A DNA stretch of 45,801 bases, taken from Allofranklinella schreckenbergeri (GTDB lineage Bacteria; Pseudomonadota; Gammaproteobacteria; Burkholderiales; Burkholderiaceae_C). The position numbers and the translations under genes are program-made. This document shows, piece after piece, positions 7,618-15,943 of the stretch (position 1 is its first letter; every line of letters begins with the position of its first letter). The stretch is taken from contig NZ_RDQM01000016.1 in the NCBI RefSeq assembly GCF_003703475.1, positions 1 through 45,801 of the forward strand, given 5' to 3'. The notes below the pieces were generated by a model. The model was not told the origin of the DNA. It did no database searches and saw only the letters and a program-made list of their open reading frames with translations.

Positions 7618-8913
7618 TTAGCCTTTTATTGCCCGATAGCCAATGTCTTTGCGGTACTGCGCGCCGTCGAATTGAATACGGCTGGCGGTTTCATAGGCTT
7701 TTTGCTGGGCCTGGCGCACGTTATCGCCCAAGGCGGTGACGCACAGCACGCGGCCGCCGCTGGTACGCAGCACGCCCGATTCATCCCAGGCCGTGCCGGC
7801 GTGAAAGACCATGACTTCCGGCTCCTCATCGTCTTCCAGCGGGGGCAGGTTGGTGATGGCATCACCTTTGCGGGGGGATTCAGGGTAGCCGTGCGCGGCC
7901 ATGACGACGCCCAGGGCCACGCGGCGATCCCACTGCAATTGCACTTGGTCGAGCTTGCCATCGGCTGCTGCGGCCAGGACTTCATACAGGTCGCTTTTGA
8001 GGCGCATCATGATGGGCTGGGTTTCCGGATCGCCCATGCGGCAGTTGAATTCCAGCGTGCGCGGCTGGCCGTTGGCATCGATCATCAAGCCTGCGTAGAG
8101 AAAGCCGGTGTAGGGGATGCCATCGCGCTCCATGCCGCGGATGGTGGGCAGGATGATTTCGCGCATGGCTTTGGCGTGCACATCGGCGGTGACAACGGGC
8201 GCGGGCGAGTACGCGCCCATGCCGCCCGTGTTGGGGCCTTGGTCGCCATCCAGCAGACGTTTGTGGTCCTGGCTGGTGGCCAGGGCAAGGACGTTTTTGC
8301 CGTCGGAGAGGACGATGAAGCTGGCTTCTTCACCGGTGAGGAATTCCTCAATCACCACGCGGGCTTCGCCCTGGTTGTGGGCGGCGCCGTAGCGGTTGTC
8401 CAGCAGCATGTCGTCCACGGCTTGGTGGGCCTGCTCGATGGTTTCGGCCACGACCACGCCTTTGCCCGCAGCCAGCCCATCGGCTTTGACGACGATGGGC
8501 GCGCCCAAGCGGTCGATGAAGGCTTTGGCGGCCACCGGGTCGGTGAAGGTGTCGAACGCGGCCGTGGGGATGCCGTGGCGTTGCATGAACTGCTTGGAAA
8601 ACGCCTTGGAGCTTTCCAGTTGCGCGGCGGCTTTGCTGGGGCCAAAGATGCGCAGGCCGTGGGCGCGGAATTCGTCCACCACGCCTGCGGCCAGCGGCGC
8701 TTCGGGGCCGACAACAGTGAGGGCGATTTTTTCCTGTTGCGCCCAGGCGCGCAGTGCCTGGATATCCGTGATGGGCAGCAGCTCAAATTTGGGGTTGAGC
8801 GCCATGCCGCCGTTGCCCGGCGCGACAAAGAGCCGCGTCACGCGCGGGGATTGCGACAGTTTCCAGGCCAGCGCGTGTTCGCGGCCGCCACTGCCAATGA
8901 CCAGAACTTTCAT
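7618..8913 (-). CDS. purD: phosphoribosylamine--glycine ligase (GAR synthetase)
   Basis: A 431-residue ATP-grasp ligase that joins glycine to 5-phosphoribosylamine in purine synthesis (cytoplasmic). The start MKVLVIGSGGREHALAWKL is diagnostic. Further blocks are FGPSKAAAQLESSKAFSKQF, PIVVKADGLAAGKGVVVAET, EEFLTGEEASF, the metal/ATP region NTGGMGAYSPAP and LEFNCRMGDPETQPIM. An upstream in-frame extension to 8994 is rejected because the family starts at the Met at 8913. The gene follows yebC by 81 bases on the same strand and is probably cotranscribed with it. Length is normal. Confidence 0.96.
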   Translation of the reverse strand: MKVLVIGSGGREHALAWKLSQSPRVTRLFVAPGNGGMALNPKFELLPITDIQALRAWAQQEKIALTVVGPEAPLAAGVVDEFRAHGLRIFGPSKAAAQLESSKAFSKQFMQRHGIPTAAFDTFTDPVAAKAFIDRLGAPIVVKADGLAAGKGVVVAETIEQAHQAVDDMLLDNRYGAAHNQGEARVVIEEFLTGEEASFIVLSDGKNVLALATSQDHKRLLDGDQGPNTGGMGAYSPAPVVTADVHAKAMREIILPTIRGMERDGIPYTGFLYAGLMIDANGQPRTLEFNCRMGDPETQPIMMRLKSDLYEVLAAAADGKLDQVQLQWDRRVALGVVMAAHGYPESPRKGDAITNLPPLEDDEEPEVMVFHAGTAWDESGVLRTSGGRVLCVTALGDNVRQAQQKAYETASRIQFDGAQYRKDIGYRAIKG

Positions 8914-8994
8914 GATGAATTGAAACGAGGGTTGTTCGAGGGTGCATCTCGCGCAGGAGATGCGTCCAGGGGCCACGGTTTGCGGCTTGGGCAA

Positions 8995-9714
8995 CTACAG
9001 CGCGGCGTTGTGGAAGATGTCTTGTACGTCGTCCAGGTCTTCCAGCACGTCCAGCAGCTTTTGCATGCGCTGGGCGTCTTCGCCTTCCAGGGCGATGGTG
9101 TTGTCTGCGCGCATGGTGACTTCGGCCATTTCGGGCGTCAGGCCCGCGCTTTCCAGCGCATTTTTGACGGCCTCGAAATCGTTGGGATCGCACAGCACTT
9201 CGATGGCGCCTTCGTCGTCGGTCAGCACATCGTTGGCGCCGGCTTCCAGCGCCACTTCCATGACTTTTTCCTCATCCGTGCCGGGGGCGAAAAAGAATTG
9301 CCCCACGCGCTGGAACTGGAAGGCCACCGAGCCTTCCGTGCCCATGTTGCCGCCGTATTTGTTGAAGGCGTGGCGCACTTCGGCCACGGTGCGCTGGCGA
9401 TTGTCGGTCATGGTGTCCACGATGATGGCTGCGCCGCCGATGCCATAGCCTTCGTAGCGGATTTCTTCGTAGCTCACGCCTTCGAGGTTGCCGGTGGCCT
9501 TGTCGATGTTGCGCTTGATGTTGTCCGCGGGCATGTTTGCGGCTTTGGCCTTGTCGATGGCCAGGCGCAGGCGCGGATTGGCTGCCGGATCGCCGCCGCC
9601 AGCGCGTGCGGCTACGATGATTTCGCGGATGATGCGCGTCCAGATACGGCCGCGCTTTTCATCTTGCCGACCTTTGCGGTGCTGGATATTGGCCCATTTG
9701 CTATGCCCTGCCAT
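8995..9714 (-). CDS. yebC: YebC/PmpR family protein
   Basis: A 239-residue member of the YebC/PmpR (TACO1-like) family. Members were described as transcriptional regulators and more recently as translation factors that help ribosomes through proline stretches. The start [20 protein letters not shown] is the family signature, followed by [46 protein letters not shown] and [19 protein letters not shown]. The frame extends upstream to 9837, but the conserved Met at 9714 fixes the start. It is first of the pair with purD. Nothing unusual is seen. Confidence 0.95.
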   Translation of the reverse strand: MAGHSKWANIQHRKGRQDEKRGRIWTRIIREIIVAARAGGGDPAANPRLRLAIDKAKAANMPADNIKRNIDKATGNLEGVSYEEIRYEGYGIGGAAIIVDTMTDNRQRTVAEVRHAFNKYGGNMGTEGSVAFQFQRVGQFFFAPGTDEEKVMEVALEAGANDVLTDDEGAIEVLCDPNDFEAVKNALESAGLTPEMAEVTMRADNTIALEGEDAQRMQKLLDVLEDLDDVQDIFHNAAL

Positions 9715-9863
9715 GCTGGAAAAACCTCCGTCGCTGCGCGGACGGACGGGGCCTTCGCGCGCGCGATCAATTGTGAATTGGGGAATACAAAAACGGGCTA
9801 TTCTAGAGCGTGTTATGTCCTTTGCGCCCTGGGCCAAAGCCAGCCCTGGCGCCCTGCTTCTTC

Positions 9864-10184
9864 ATGACGATCAAACACATAGTGATGTGGCAGTTGCACG
9901 AAACCGCTGAAGGCGCCGACCGCGCCACCAACATGCAACGCATGAAAGAAATGCTGATGGGCTGCGCCGCCATCGTGCCCGGCATCGTGCGTTTTGAAGT
10001 CGCCACCGCCGCCGAGGCCCAGCATGCGGGGCTGGAGGCTGCCGCTTGCGATGTGGTGCTCTACAGCGAGTTCACCGATCAGGCTGCCCTGGATGCCTAT
10101 CAGAGCCACCCGCAGCACGAGGCCATCAAGGGGTTTATCGCTGCGGTGCGCCAATCGCGCCAGTGTCTGGACTATGTCGCCTGA
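9864..10184 (+). CDS. Dabb (stress-responsive alpha-beta barrel) domain protein
   Basis: A 106-residue single-domain protein with the Dabb pattern: MTIKHIVMWQL at the N-terminus, a central LMGCAAIVPGIVRFEVA, then CDVVLYSEFTDQAALDAYQS and HPQHEAIKGFI. Dabb proteins are small dimeric ferredoxin-like barrels, often of unknown role. The Met at 9864 matches the family start; the frame opens earlier at 9810 without homology. It diverges from yebC and its last 11 bases overlap the start of the thioesterase gene, so the two are probably cotranscribed. Confidence 0.85.
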   Translation: MTIKHIVMWQLHETAEGADRATNMQRMKEMLMGCAAIVPGIVRFEVATAAEAQHAGLEAAACDVVLYSEFTDQAALDAYQSHPQHEAIKGFIAAVRQSRQCLDYVA

Positions 10185-10611
10185 TCCCGCCCCTGCCCCA
10201 GCTTCGCCTGGCAGCCTGGCCGGGCGCGGCTTTCGCATTCCGTTTATTGAGCATTTGGGCATCGAGATCGTCGCCTATGGCCAAGGCGCTTCGCATCTGC
10301 GCATGACGCCTGCGGCAGAGCACCACAACGCCTACGCCATGGCGCACGGCGGCGTGGTGATGACTTTGCTGGATGTGACCATGGCCTTTGCTGCGCTGGA
10401 GCCTGATGCGCCCGAGATCGGCGCCATCACGGTGGAGATGAAAACGACGTTTCTGCGCCCTTCCACCGGCGCGCTGACGGCCCGCGGCAAAGTACTGCAC
10501 CGCACGCGCACCCTGGTGTTTGCCCAGGCCACGGTTTACAACGCGGCGGGCGAGGCCAGCGCCCAGGCCAGCGGCACGTTCGTGCTCAAGCAACGGCCGG
10601 CCGCGGCCTGA
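10174..10611 (+). CDS. PaaI-type hotdog thioesterase
   Basis: A 145-residue hotdog-fold protein of the PaaI/YigI thioesterase group, which hydrolyses acyl-CoA thioesters in the cytoplasm. Visible marks are IPFIEHLGIEIVAYGQG, the active-site helix region HHNAYAMAHGGVVMTLLDVT, EIGAITVEMKTTFLRP (strand two) and RTLVFAQATVYNAAGE. The substrate cannot be read from sequence. The ATG at 10174 lies inside the end of the Dabb gene (11-base overlap), implying coupling. A longer in-frame start at 9994 is rejected because it would add Dabb antisense-frame sequence. Confidence 0.85.
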   Translation: MSPDPAPAPASPGSLAGRGFRIPFIEHLGIEIVAYGQGASHLRMTPAAEHHNAYAMAHGGVVMTLLDVTMAFAALEPDAPEIGAITVEMKTTFLRPSTGALTARGKVLHRTRTLVFAQATVYNAAGEASAQASGTFVLKQRPAAA

Positions 10612-10663
10612 CACGCTGGCGCCCGTCACGCCAGGGCTTTGCACGGGCCCGAACTCATATACC

Positions 10664-10728
10664 AATCAAAGAAAAACCCACTTCAATACCATCATGCCGA
10701 AATATGGCAAATATTTTTCTTATTGATT
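10664..10728 (+). repeat. 66-bp palindromic intergenic element, copy a
   Basis: Ends AATCAAAGAAAAA and TTTTTCTTATTGATT form inverted arms around an ATCATGCCGAAATATGGCA core hairpin. It lies between the convergent thioesterase and rnhB genes. It matches five other copies in the window (12754, 21121, 22902, 28433, 31000). Confidence 0.8.
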
Positions 10729-10773
10729 AGCAAAAATAGCGCAAGCCAAGCCTGCTCCCGCCCATTCGCAGCA

Positions 10774-11529
10774 TCAACTGGCATTGACCGGGGGCAAAGC
10801 GCCCGATTCCTCAGCCCATCGGGTAACGCTTTCGGCCACGGGCCTGAAGCTGCGGCGGTGCAGCGCGCAAGGGCCGTGCGCTTGCAAGGCGGCCAGGTGG
10901 GCGGCGGTGCCGTAGCCTTTGTGCCGGGCAAAGCCGTATTGCGGGTGCTGCTGATCGGCCTGATCCAGCCAGGCGTCGCGGTGGACTTTGGCGAGGATGG
11001 AGGCCGCCGAAATGGCCTGCACCTTGGCGTCGCCGCCAACGATGGCGACGGCGGGCACTTCCAGCCGGGGCGTGCGGTTGCCGTCCACGCACACCAGCCG
11101 CGGGCGGATGCGCAGCCCGGCCACGGCGCGCTGCATGGCCAGCATGGTCGCTTGCAGGATGTTGAGGCGGTCGATTTCCTCCACGCTGGCTTCGGCAATA
11201 CAAAACGTCAGCGCATGGGCTTTGATGGCATCGCTGAGTTGCTGGCGTTTTTTGGCGCTCAGACGTTTGGAATCGTCCAGCCCGGCGATGGGATGCAAAT
11301 CGTCCAGGATGACGGCGGCAGCCACCACCGGCCCGGCCAGCGGGCCACGGCCCGCCTCATCCACCCCGGCCAGCAGGGGCGGCAGCGCCTCCAGCAGCAA
11401 AGGCAACTCGCCCTGCTGGCGCGCAGTTTTTTGTGCAGCTTTTTGTGCAGCGCTGGAGGCGGCTTTTCGGGAGAGCATTTGGCGCGCGGCGCCTGCGGCG
11501 TCAGCGCGCGCGGAGGGTTTGGATGGCAT
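10774..11529 (-). CDS. rnhB: ribonuclease HII
   Basis: A type 2 RNase H that cuts RNA in RNA-DNA hybrids, including single ribonucleotides in DNA. The catalytic block [20 protein letters not shown] holds the first Asp and Glu; [19 protein letters not shown] and [14 protein letters not shown] supply the other conserved residues. [14 protein letters not shown] is the C-terminal signature. With the start at 11529 the protein has 251 residues and overlaps lpxB by 29 bases. An ATG at 11478 would avoid the overlap and give 234 residues, nearer the family norm; no ribosome binding site decides. It is the last gene of the long minus-strand cluster. The Ala/Lys/Gln-rich N-terminus is not conserved in the family. 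Confidence 0.93.
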   Translation of the reverse strand: MPSKPSARADAAGAARQMLSRKAASSAAQKAAQKTARQQGELPLLLEALPPLLAGVDEAGRGPLAGPVVAAAVILDDLHPIAGLDDSKRLSAKKRQQLSDAIKAHALTFCIAEASVEEIDRLNILQATMLAMQRAVAGLRIRPRLVCVDGNRTPRLEVPAVAIVGGDAKVQAISAASILAKVHRDAWLDQADQQHPQYGFARHKGYGTAAHLAALQAHGPCALHRRSFRPVAESVTRWAEESGALPPVNAS

Positions 11530-12670
11530 GGGCGGCAAGGGCGGGGGTATCGGCTTGCAGGGATTGGTGCAGCGCGGTGAATTGGTGTTGCAGGCGTTGC
11601 CAGGCGGCGTCGCGGTCGATGCTGGCGGCAAGCCATTGGGCGACGGCATAGGCCAGCGCGCGGGGGGTGGCCTCGTCTTGCAGCAGCTCAGGCACCACGG
11701 CTTCGCGCAGCAAGATGTTGGGCAGGCCCACCCAGGGCTGCAATTGCTTGCGGCGCATCAGACGGGCGCTCCAGGGGTGCATGGCGTAGCTGATGACCAT
11801 GGGTTTTTTGAACAAAGCGGCCTCCAGCGTGGCGGTGCCGCTGGCGATGAGGGTGACATCACAGGCTTGCAGCGCCAGGTGCGATTGGCCATCGAGCACC
11901 TGCACAGGCGCGCCGGGCACAGCGTGGGCGCGCAGCATGGCATCAATGCGCGCACGCTGGGCCGGCACGGCGGGCAAGACGATGGACAGTTGTGGCCAGT
12001 CGCGGCGCAGCAAGGCGGCGGCGGCCAGAAAGCGCGGGAGCAGGTAATCAATCTCTTTGCCCCGGCTGCCCGGCAGCAGCGCCAGCACAGGCCCCTCGAG
12101 CGGCAATCGCAAAGCCAGGCGGGCGGCTTGGGGATCGGGCTGCAAGGCGATGGAGGCCGCCAAGGGGTGGCCCACAAAGCTGGCCGCGATGCCGTGCTGG
12201 TGCAGCAAGGCTGGCTCGAAAGGGAAAAGGCACAAAACATGGTCGGCCGCCGCGCGGATGGCATGCACGCGCTCAGGCCGCCAAGCCCAGATGGAAGGGC
12301 AAACGAAGTGCACCGTGGGAATGCCCGCGCGGCGCAGGCGCTGCTCCAGCCCCAGGTTGAAATCGGGCGCATCGACGCCGACGAACACCTCGGGCCGCTG
12401 GGCCAGCAATTGGTTGCCCAGTTGGCGGCGCAGGCGCAACAGCCCGGCCACGCGCTTGACGACTTCCCAGCTATAGCCATGCACGGCCAGGCGCTCACTG
12501 GGCCAGCGCGCCTCAAAGCCCTGGGCTTGCATCTGCGGCCCGCCAATGCCCCAGCCGCGCACCGCCCAGCCTTGCCGGGCCAGGCCGCCAAGCAGCAGCG
12601 AAGCCAGCAAATCGCCAGAGGCTTCGCCAGCCACCATCGCCAGGTTCAGAGGAGTTGGAGCGCCATGCAT
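11501..12670 (-). CDS. lpxB: lipid-A-disaccharide synthase
   Basis: A 389-residue GT19 glycosyltransferase that joins 2,3-diacyl-GlcN-1-P and UDP-diacyl-GlcN to the lipid A disaccharide at the inner face of the cytoplasmic membrane. The N-terminal [20 protein letters not shown] is the family signature. [38 protein letters not shown] and [17 protein letters not shown] with [19 protein letters not shown] are further conserved blocks. It follows lpxA in the transcription direction with a gap that holds repeat copy b, and its 3' end overlaps rnhB. Confidence 0.95.
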   Translation of the reverse strand: MHGAPTPLNLAMVAGEASGDLLASLLLGGLARQGWAVRGWGIGGPQMQAQGFEARWPSERLAVHGYSWEVVKRVAGLLRLRRQLGNQLLAQRPEVFVGVDAPDFNLGLEQRLRRAGIPTVHFVCPSIWAWRPERVHAIRAAADHVLCLFPFEPALLHQHGIAASFVGHPLAASIALQPDPQAARLALRLPLEGPVLALLPGSRGKEIDYLLPRFLAAAALLRRDWPQLSIVLPAVPAQRARIDAMLRAHAVPGAPVQVLDGQSHLALQACDVTLIASGTATLEAALFKKPMVISYAMHPWSARLMRRKQLQPWVGLPNILLREAVVPELLQDEATPRALAYAVAQWLAASIDRDAAWQRLQHQFTALHQSLQADTPALAAHAIQTLRAR

Positions 12671-12753
12671 ACAGGTGAAGGGCTAGTGCCCAAAAAGCGG
12701 CAGGCCGCGATGGATGGCGGCCTGCACGGCAAGGGGGCAAATGCAGCAAATAC

Positions 12754-12819
12754 AAATCAAAAGAAAATTCGCTTCAACACCATCATGCCGAAAAAGGCAT
12801 GATTTATTTCCTTTTGAAT
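12754..12819 (+). repeat. 66-bp palindromic intergenic element, copy b
   Basis: AAATCAAAAGAAAAT and ATTTCCTTTTGAAT arms around CATCATGCCGAAAAAGGCATG. It sits in the gap between lpxA and lpxB, two genes normally packed tightly in this operon. Confidence 0.82.
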
Positions 12820-12833
12820 GATAAAAACAGGGA

Positions 12834-13637
12834 TTAACGTGCAATACCGCGTTCAGCCTGCTGAGCAAAGGCCAGGATGTTGAGCACTTCCTCCCAGCCA
12901 TCGCCTTGCACCAGATTGGCCTGCAAGTCTTGCAGTTGCGCGCAAGCGTCGTCCAGCGAAAGGCCTTCGCGGAAAACGATGCGGTAGGCATTTTTCAGCG
13001 CGGCGATCTGATTGGCGTTGAAGTGGCGGCGGCGCAAGCCCTCCACGTTCAGTCCATGCACGGCGAAGGGGTTGCCCCCGGCCAGCACGTAAGGCAGCAC
13101 GTCTTGCGAGACATGGCTGGAAAAACCAATCATGGCGTGCGCACCGATGCGCGTGAACTGGTGCACGCCCGTCAAGCCACCCAAAATGGCCCAATCGCCC
13201 ACATGCACATGCCCGGCCAGCGCCACGCTGTTGGCCATGACGATTTCGCTGCCCACCTGGCAATCGTGCGCGATGTGGGCGTAAGCCATGATCCAGTTGT
13301 TATCGCCCACGCGCGTCACGCCGCCGCCTTGCGCGGTGCCGATGTTGATGGTGACGAATTCCCGGATCGTGTTGCCGTTGCCGATATGCAGCTCGGTGGG
13401 CTCGCCCGCGTATTTCTTGTCCTGCGGCTGGCCGCCAATGCAAGCATGCGGGTAAATGGCGTTGTTTTCGCCCAGCGTGGTGCGCCCATCGATCACGCAG
13501 TGCGCGCCAATGGTGCTGCCCGCGCCGATGCGCACGTGCTCGCCCACAACGGCATAGGGGCCAACTTGCACGCTGGCATGCAACTGGGCGCCTGGATGAA
13601 CGATGGCGCTGGGGTGGATCAAGGCTTGTGCTGACAT
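12834..13637 (-). CDS. lpxA: UDP-N-acetylglucosamine acyltransferase
   Basis: A 267-residue left-handed beta-helix enzyme that transfers 3-hydroxyacyl from ACP to UDP-GlcNAc, the first step of lipid A synthesis. Hexapeptide repeats run through the first two thirds (IHPSAIVHPGAQL, VQVGPYAVVGEHVRIG). The active-site region IMAYAHIAHDCQVG contains the catalytic His, and GLNVEGLRRRHFN is the conserved C-terminal linker. The start MSAQALIHPSAIVHPGA is the expected family start. It lies between fabZ (83-base gap) and lpxB. Confidence 0.96.
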   Translation of the reverse strand: MSAQALIHPSAIVHPGAQLHASVQVGPYAVVGEHVRIGAGSTIGAHCVIDGRTTLGENNAIYPHACIGGQPQDKKYAGEPTELHIGNGNTIREFVTINIGTAQGGGVTRVGDNNWIMAYAHIAHDCQVGSEIVMANSVALAGHVHVGDWAILGGLTGVHQFTRIGAHAMIGFSSHVSQDVLPYVLAGGNPFAVHGLNVEGLRRRHFNANQIAALKNAYRIVFREGLSLDDACAQLQDLQANLVQGDGWEEVLNILAFAQQAERGIAR

Positions 13638-13720
13638 AAAAACGGGCCGTGCGGGCTGAGAGGGTTGGACAGGCTAGGCGGCAAGGCGGCGGGGCAGGCG
13701 CGTCAACGGGCGGCGCGCAT

Positions 13721-14170
13721 TCAGCCCCGGTCCACCGGGCGCATCGTGCACATCAGGTCGGCTTCGGCCACCACCTGACCATCGACTTTGGCCACGCCTT
13801 TGTATTTGTAGATGCCGCCGCGCACCCGATCGATGCTCGCCTCGAGCACGAGCTGGTCGCCCGGCACCACGGGGCGCTTGAAGCGGGCGTTGTCGATGCC
13901 CACGAAATAAAACACCTTGTCTTCCCCCGGGGCTTCACCATAAGTCTCGAACGAGAGCAGACCCGCGGCCTGCGCCAGCGCTTCCAGCACCAGCACGCCA
14001 GGCATGACAGGGTTTTTGGGGAAGTGGCCATTGAAAAACGGCTCATTGACCGTGACGTTTTTGTACGCCACGATGCGCTCGCCCAAATGGATTTCCGTGA
14101 CGCGATCGACCAGCAAAAAGGGATAACGGTGCGGCAGCAGCTCGAAGATTTTGTGAATGTTCATGATCAT
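13721..14170 (-). CDS. fabZ: 3-hydroxyacyl-ACP dehydratase FabZ
   Basis: A 149-residue hotdog-fold dehydratase of fatty-acid synthesis. [17 protein letters not shown] opens the protein. [21 protein letters not shown] carries the catalytic His, and the following Glu of LEALAQ completes the site. [13 protein letters not shown] follows. The ATG at 14170 overlaps the lpxD stop as ATGA, suggesting translational coupling; a second in-frame ATG at 14164 is equally possible. The frame is open further upstream to 14434, but that part is lpxD antisense-frame sequence. It sits between lpxD and lpxA as in most proteobacteria. Confidence 0.95.
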   Translation of the reverse strand: MIMNIHKIFELLPHRYPFLLVDRVTEIHLGERIVAYKNVTVNEPFFNGHFPKNPVMPGVLVLEALAQAAGLLSFETYGEAPGEDKVFYFVGIDNARFKRPVVPGDQLVLEASIDRVRGGIYKYKGVAKVDGQVVAEADLMCTMRPVDRG

Positions 14171-15237
14171 GATGCGTGTGGCGGCTTTGTCTCTGGATGG
14201 TTTTGTAATGCGGCCAGTTCTTTTTCCAGGCTGCGAATGCGTTCTCGCATTTTTTTCAGTTGTCGCAGCAGGGCGGCATTTTGCTCCCATTTGGCATGCG
14301 GCTCGAACGGATAAACCCCGGTATAGCGCCCCGGCTCGGTGAGCGAGCGAGAAATCACCGTCGCGCCGGAAACGTGCGTATCGTCGGCCAATTCGATATG
14401 GCCAACCACCCCCACTCCGCCAGCGAGCGTGCAATGCGCGCCAATTTTGGTGCTGCCGGAAATGCCCACGCAGGCCGCCATGGCGGTGTGCTCGCCGACC
14501 TGCACGTTGTGGGCAATTTGAATGAGGTTGTCGAGTTTGACTCCCTTGCCAATCACCGTATCGCCCAGCGCGCCACGGTCAATGCAGGTATTGGCACCCA
14601 CTTCCACATCGTCGCCAATGCGCACGCGGCCCAGTTGCTCGATCTTCACCCAAGGGCGGGCCGGATCGCTGCGATCGGGCGCAAAGCCAAAGCCATCGCC
14701 GCCGATGACCGCGCCCGACTGGATGATGCAACGCGCGCCAATGATGCAATGACGCTCGATGGTCACGCGCGAGCCTACGCGGGTTTCAGGGCCGATCTCC
14801 ACCCCCTCCTCCACCACGCTGAGCGCGCCAATAGAGGCGGTAGGGTGGATACGCGCCGTGGGGTGCACCACTGCGCTGGGGTGAATGCCTGCAGCAGGTA
14901 GCCCTTCACGGCGCTGGCGCCACCATTGCGTCAGACGGGCGAAGTACAAATAGGGATCGGTGGTTTCGATGCAGGCCGCATCCGCGCCGCCCTGGCGGGT
15001 CTGGGCTTGCGCCAGTTGGTTGGGATGCACGATGACGCAAGCCGCCCGGGTATGCCCCAGCGCTGGCGCCAACTTGGGATCGCTGAGAAAGCTGATGGCC
15101 TGCGGGCCTGCCGACTCCAAGGGCGCAATACCCTCAATAACGGTATCGCCCCGGCCATGCAATTGGCCGCCGAGCGCCTGGATGATGTCCTCAAGAGTGA
15201 TGGCCTGCCGCACAGAAGCCTCTCCAAAGCCTTGCAA
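14167..15237 (-). CDS. lpxD: UDP-3-O-acylglucosamine N-acyltransferase
   Basis: A 356-residue acyltransferase of lipid A synthesis that adds the second 3-hydroxyacyl chain at the amino group. The N-terminal uridine-binding domain ([29 protein letters not shown]) is followed by hexapeptide repeats ([40 protein letters not shown]). The catalytic His lies in [13 protein letters not shown]. The C-terminal helix ([18 protein letters not shown]) is typical, with a short extra Glu/Pro-rich end. Two other starts (GTG at about codon 9) are possible. Upstream is a hairpin-rich gap of 170 bases separating it from ompH. Confidence 0.95.
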   Translation of the reverse strand: MQGFGEASVRQAITLEDIIQALGGQLHGRGDTVIEGIAPLESAGPQAISFLSDPKLAPALGHTRAACVIVHPNQLAQAQTRQGGADAACIETTDPYLYFARLTQWWRQRREGLPAAGIHPSAVVHPTARIHPTASIGALSVVEEGVEIGPETRVGSRVTIERHCIIGARCIIQSGAVIGGDGFGFAPDRSDPARPWVKIEQLGRVRIGDDVEVGANTCIDRGALGDTVIGKGVKLDNLIQIAHNVQVGEHTAMAACVGISGSTKIGAHCTLAGGVGVVGHIELADDTHVSGATVISRSLTEPGRYTGVYPFEPHAKWEQNAALLRQLKKMRERIRSLEKELAALQNHPETKPPHAS

Positions 15238-15273
15238 TACCCATCCCCTGGCTCAAGGTTGCCGACATTGCCC

Positions 15274-15309
15274 AGCCAAGGACGCACAGCCAAGGACGCA
15301 CAGCCAAGG
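15274..15309. repeat. short tandem repeat, 14-bp unit
   Basis: The unit AGCCAAGGACGCAC is present twice in full and once partly (AGCCAAGG) in the ompH-lpxD gap. It has no visible coding role. Confidence 0.85.
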
Positions 15310-15351
15310 CCACTACACCAGCGCTTTGTTACAGGGAATGGAATGAAACAG

Positions 15352-15398
15352 TTTTGCCCAGCCACACCCTTGGGTTGCAAGGGCATGGCTGGGCAAAA
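15352..15398. terminator. long perfect hairpin between ompH and lpxD
   Basis: Arms TTTTGCCCAGCCA (15352-15364) and TGGCTGGGCAAAA (15386-15398) pair perfectly, with a second inner stem CCCTT/AAGGG. In the direction of transcription (minus) it lies just after the ompH stop. There is only a weak T run (AAAACTGTTTC), so it may be an attenuator or an mRNA-protecting structure and not a full terminator. Confidence 0.55.
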
Positions 15399-15409
15399 AG
15401 GGAAGGAAC

Positions 15410-15922
15410 TTAACGCTTGCTGGCGTTGAGGGCGTTAATCACCTTGTCGGTAATGTCGAGTTTGGGGTTCACCCAAACCGCTTCCTGCAAGATCACATCG
15501 TAATTTTCGCTTTGCGCCACTTGTTGCACGACGGCGTTGGCGCGCTCAAGCACCTGGGCCAGCTCCTCGGTTTTACGGGCAGCCAAGTCCTCCTGGAATT
15601 CGCGGCGCTTGCGCTGGAATTCACGATCTTGCTCCATCAACTGGCGCTGGCGCTGCATACGCTGGGACTCGGACATGGTGGCCGATTCGCGCTCAAAACG
15701 ATCCGACGCCGCTTGCAAGCTGTTGCCCAGGTTCTGGATTTCCTTCTCGCGGCGCGAGAACTCCTGCTCCAGGCGCTGCTGGGCGGACTTGGCCATGTTG
15801 GAATCGCGCAGGATGCGGTCGGTATTGACAAAGCCGGCCTTGAACGCTTGCGCGTAAGCGGGCGCCCACGCCAAAGTCGCCGCAAGCAAAACAGCCGATG
15901 AAAGTTTGAGTACTGGTTTCAT
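15410..15922 (-). CDS. ompH: OmpH/Skp periplasmic chaperone
   Basis: A 170-residue OmpH (Skp)-family chaperone that holds unfolded outer-membrane proteins in the periplasm. Residues 1-24 are a signal peptide (basic start, LSSAVLLAATLAWAP core, cleavage after AYA). KAGFVNTDRILRDSNMAKSA is the conserved N-terminal strand. Residues 45-125 form a charged coiled coil (Gln/Arg/Glu-rich), the tentacles of the Skp trimer. It directly follows bamA (22 bases between the genes), the usual pairing, so the chaperone is made with its main client assembly machine. Confidence 0.94.
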   Translation of the reverse strand: MKPVLKLSSAVLLAATLAWAPAYAQAFKAGFVNTDRILRDSNMAKSAQQRLEQEFSRREKEIQNLGNSLQAASDRFERESATMSESQRMQRQRQLMEQDREFQRKRREFQEDLAARKTEELAQVLERANAVVQQVAQSENYDVILQEAVWVNPKLDITDKVINALNASKR

Positions 15923-15943
15923 GACGGTAAAAACCCTTTTGTT

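Noticed and set aside
7585-9867. 760-codon plus-strand open frame opposite purD and yebC
   Set aside because: It is the antisense shadow of two strongly recognised genes, rich in Ala/Gly/His, with no family pattern.
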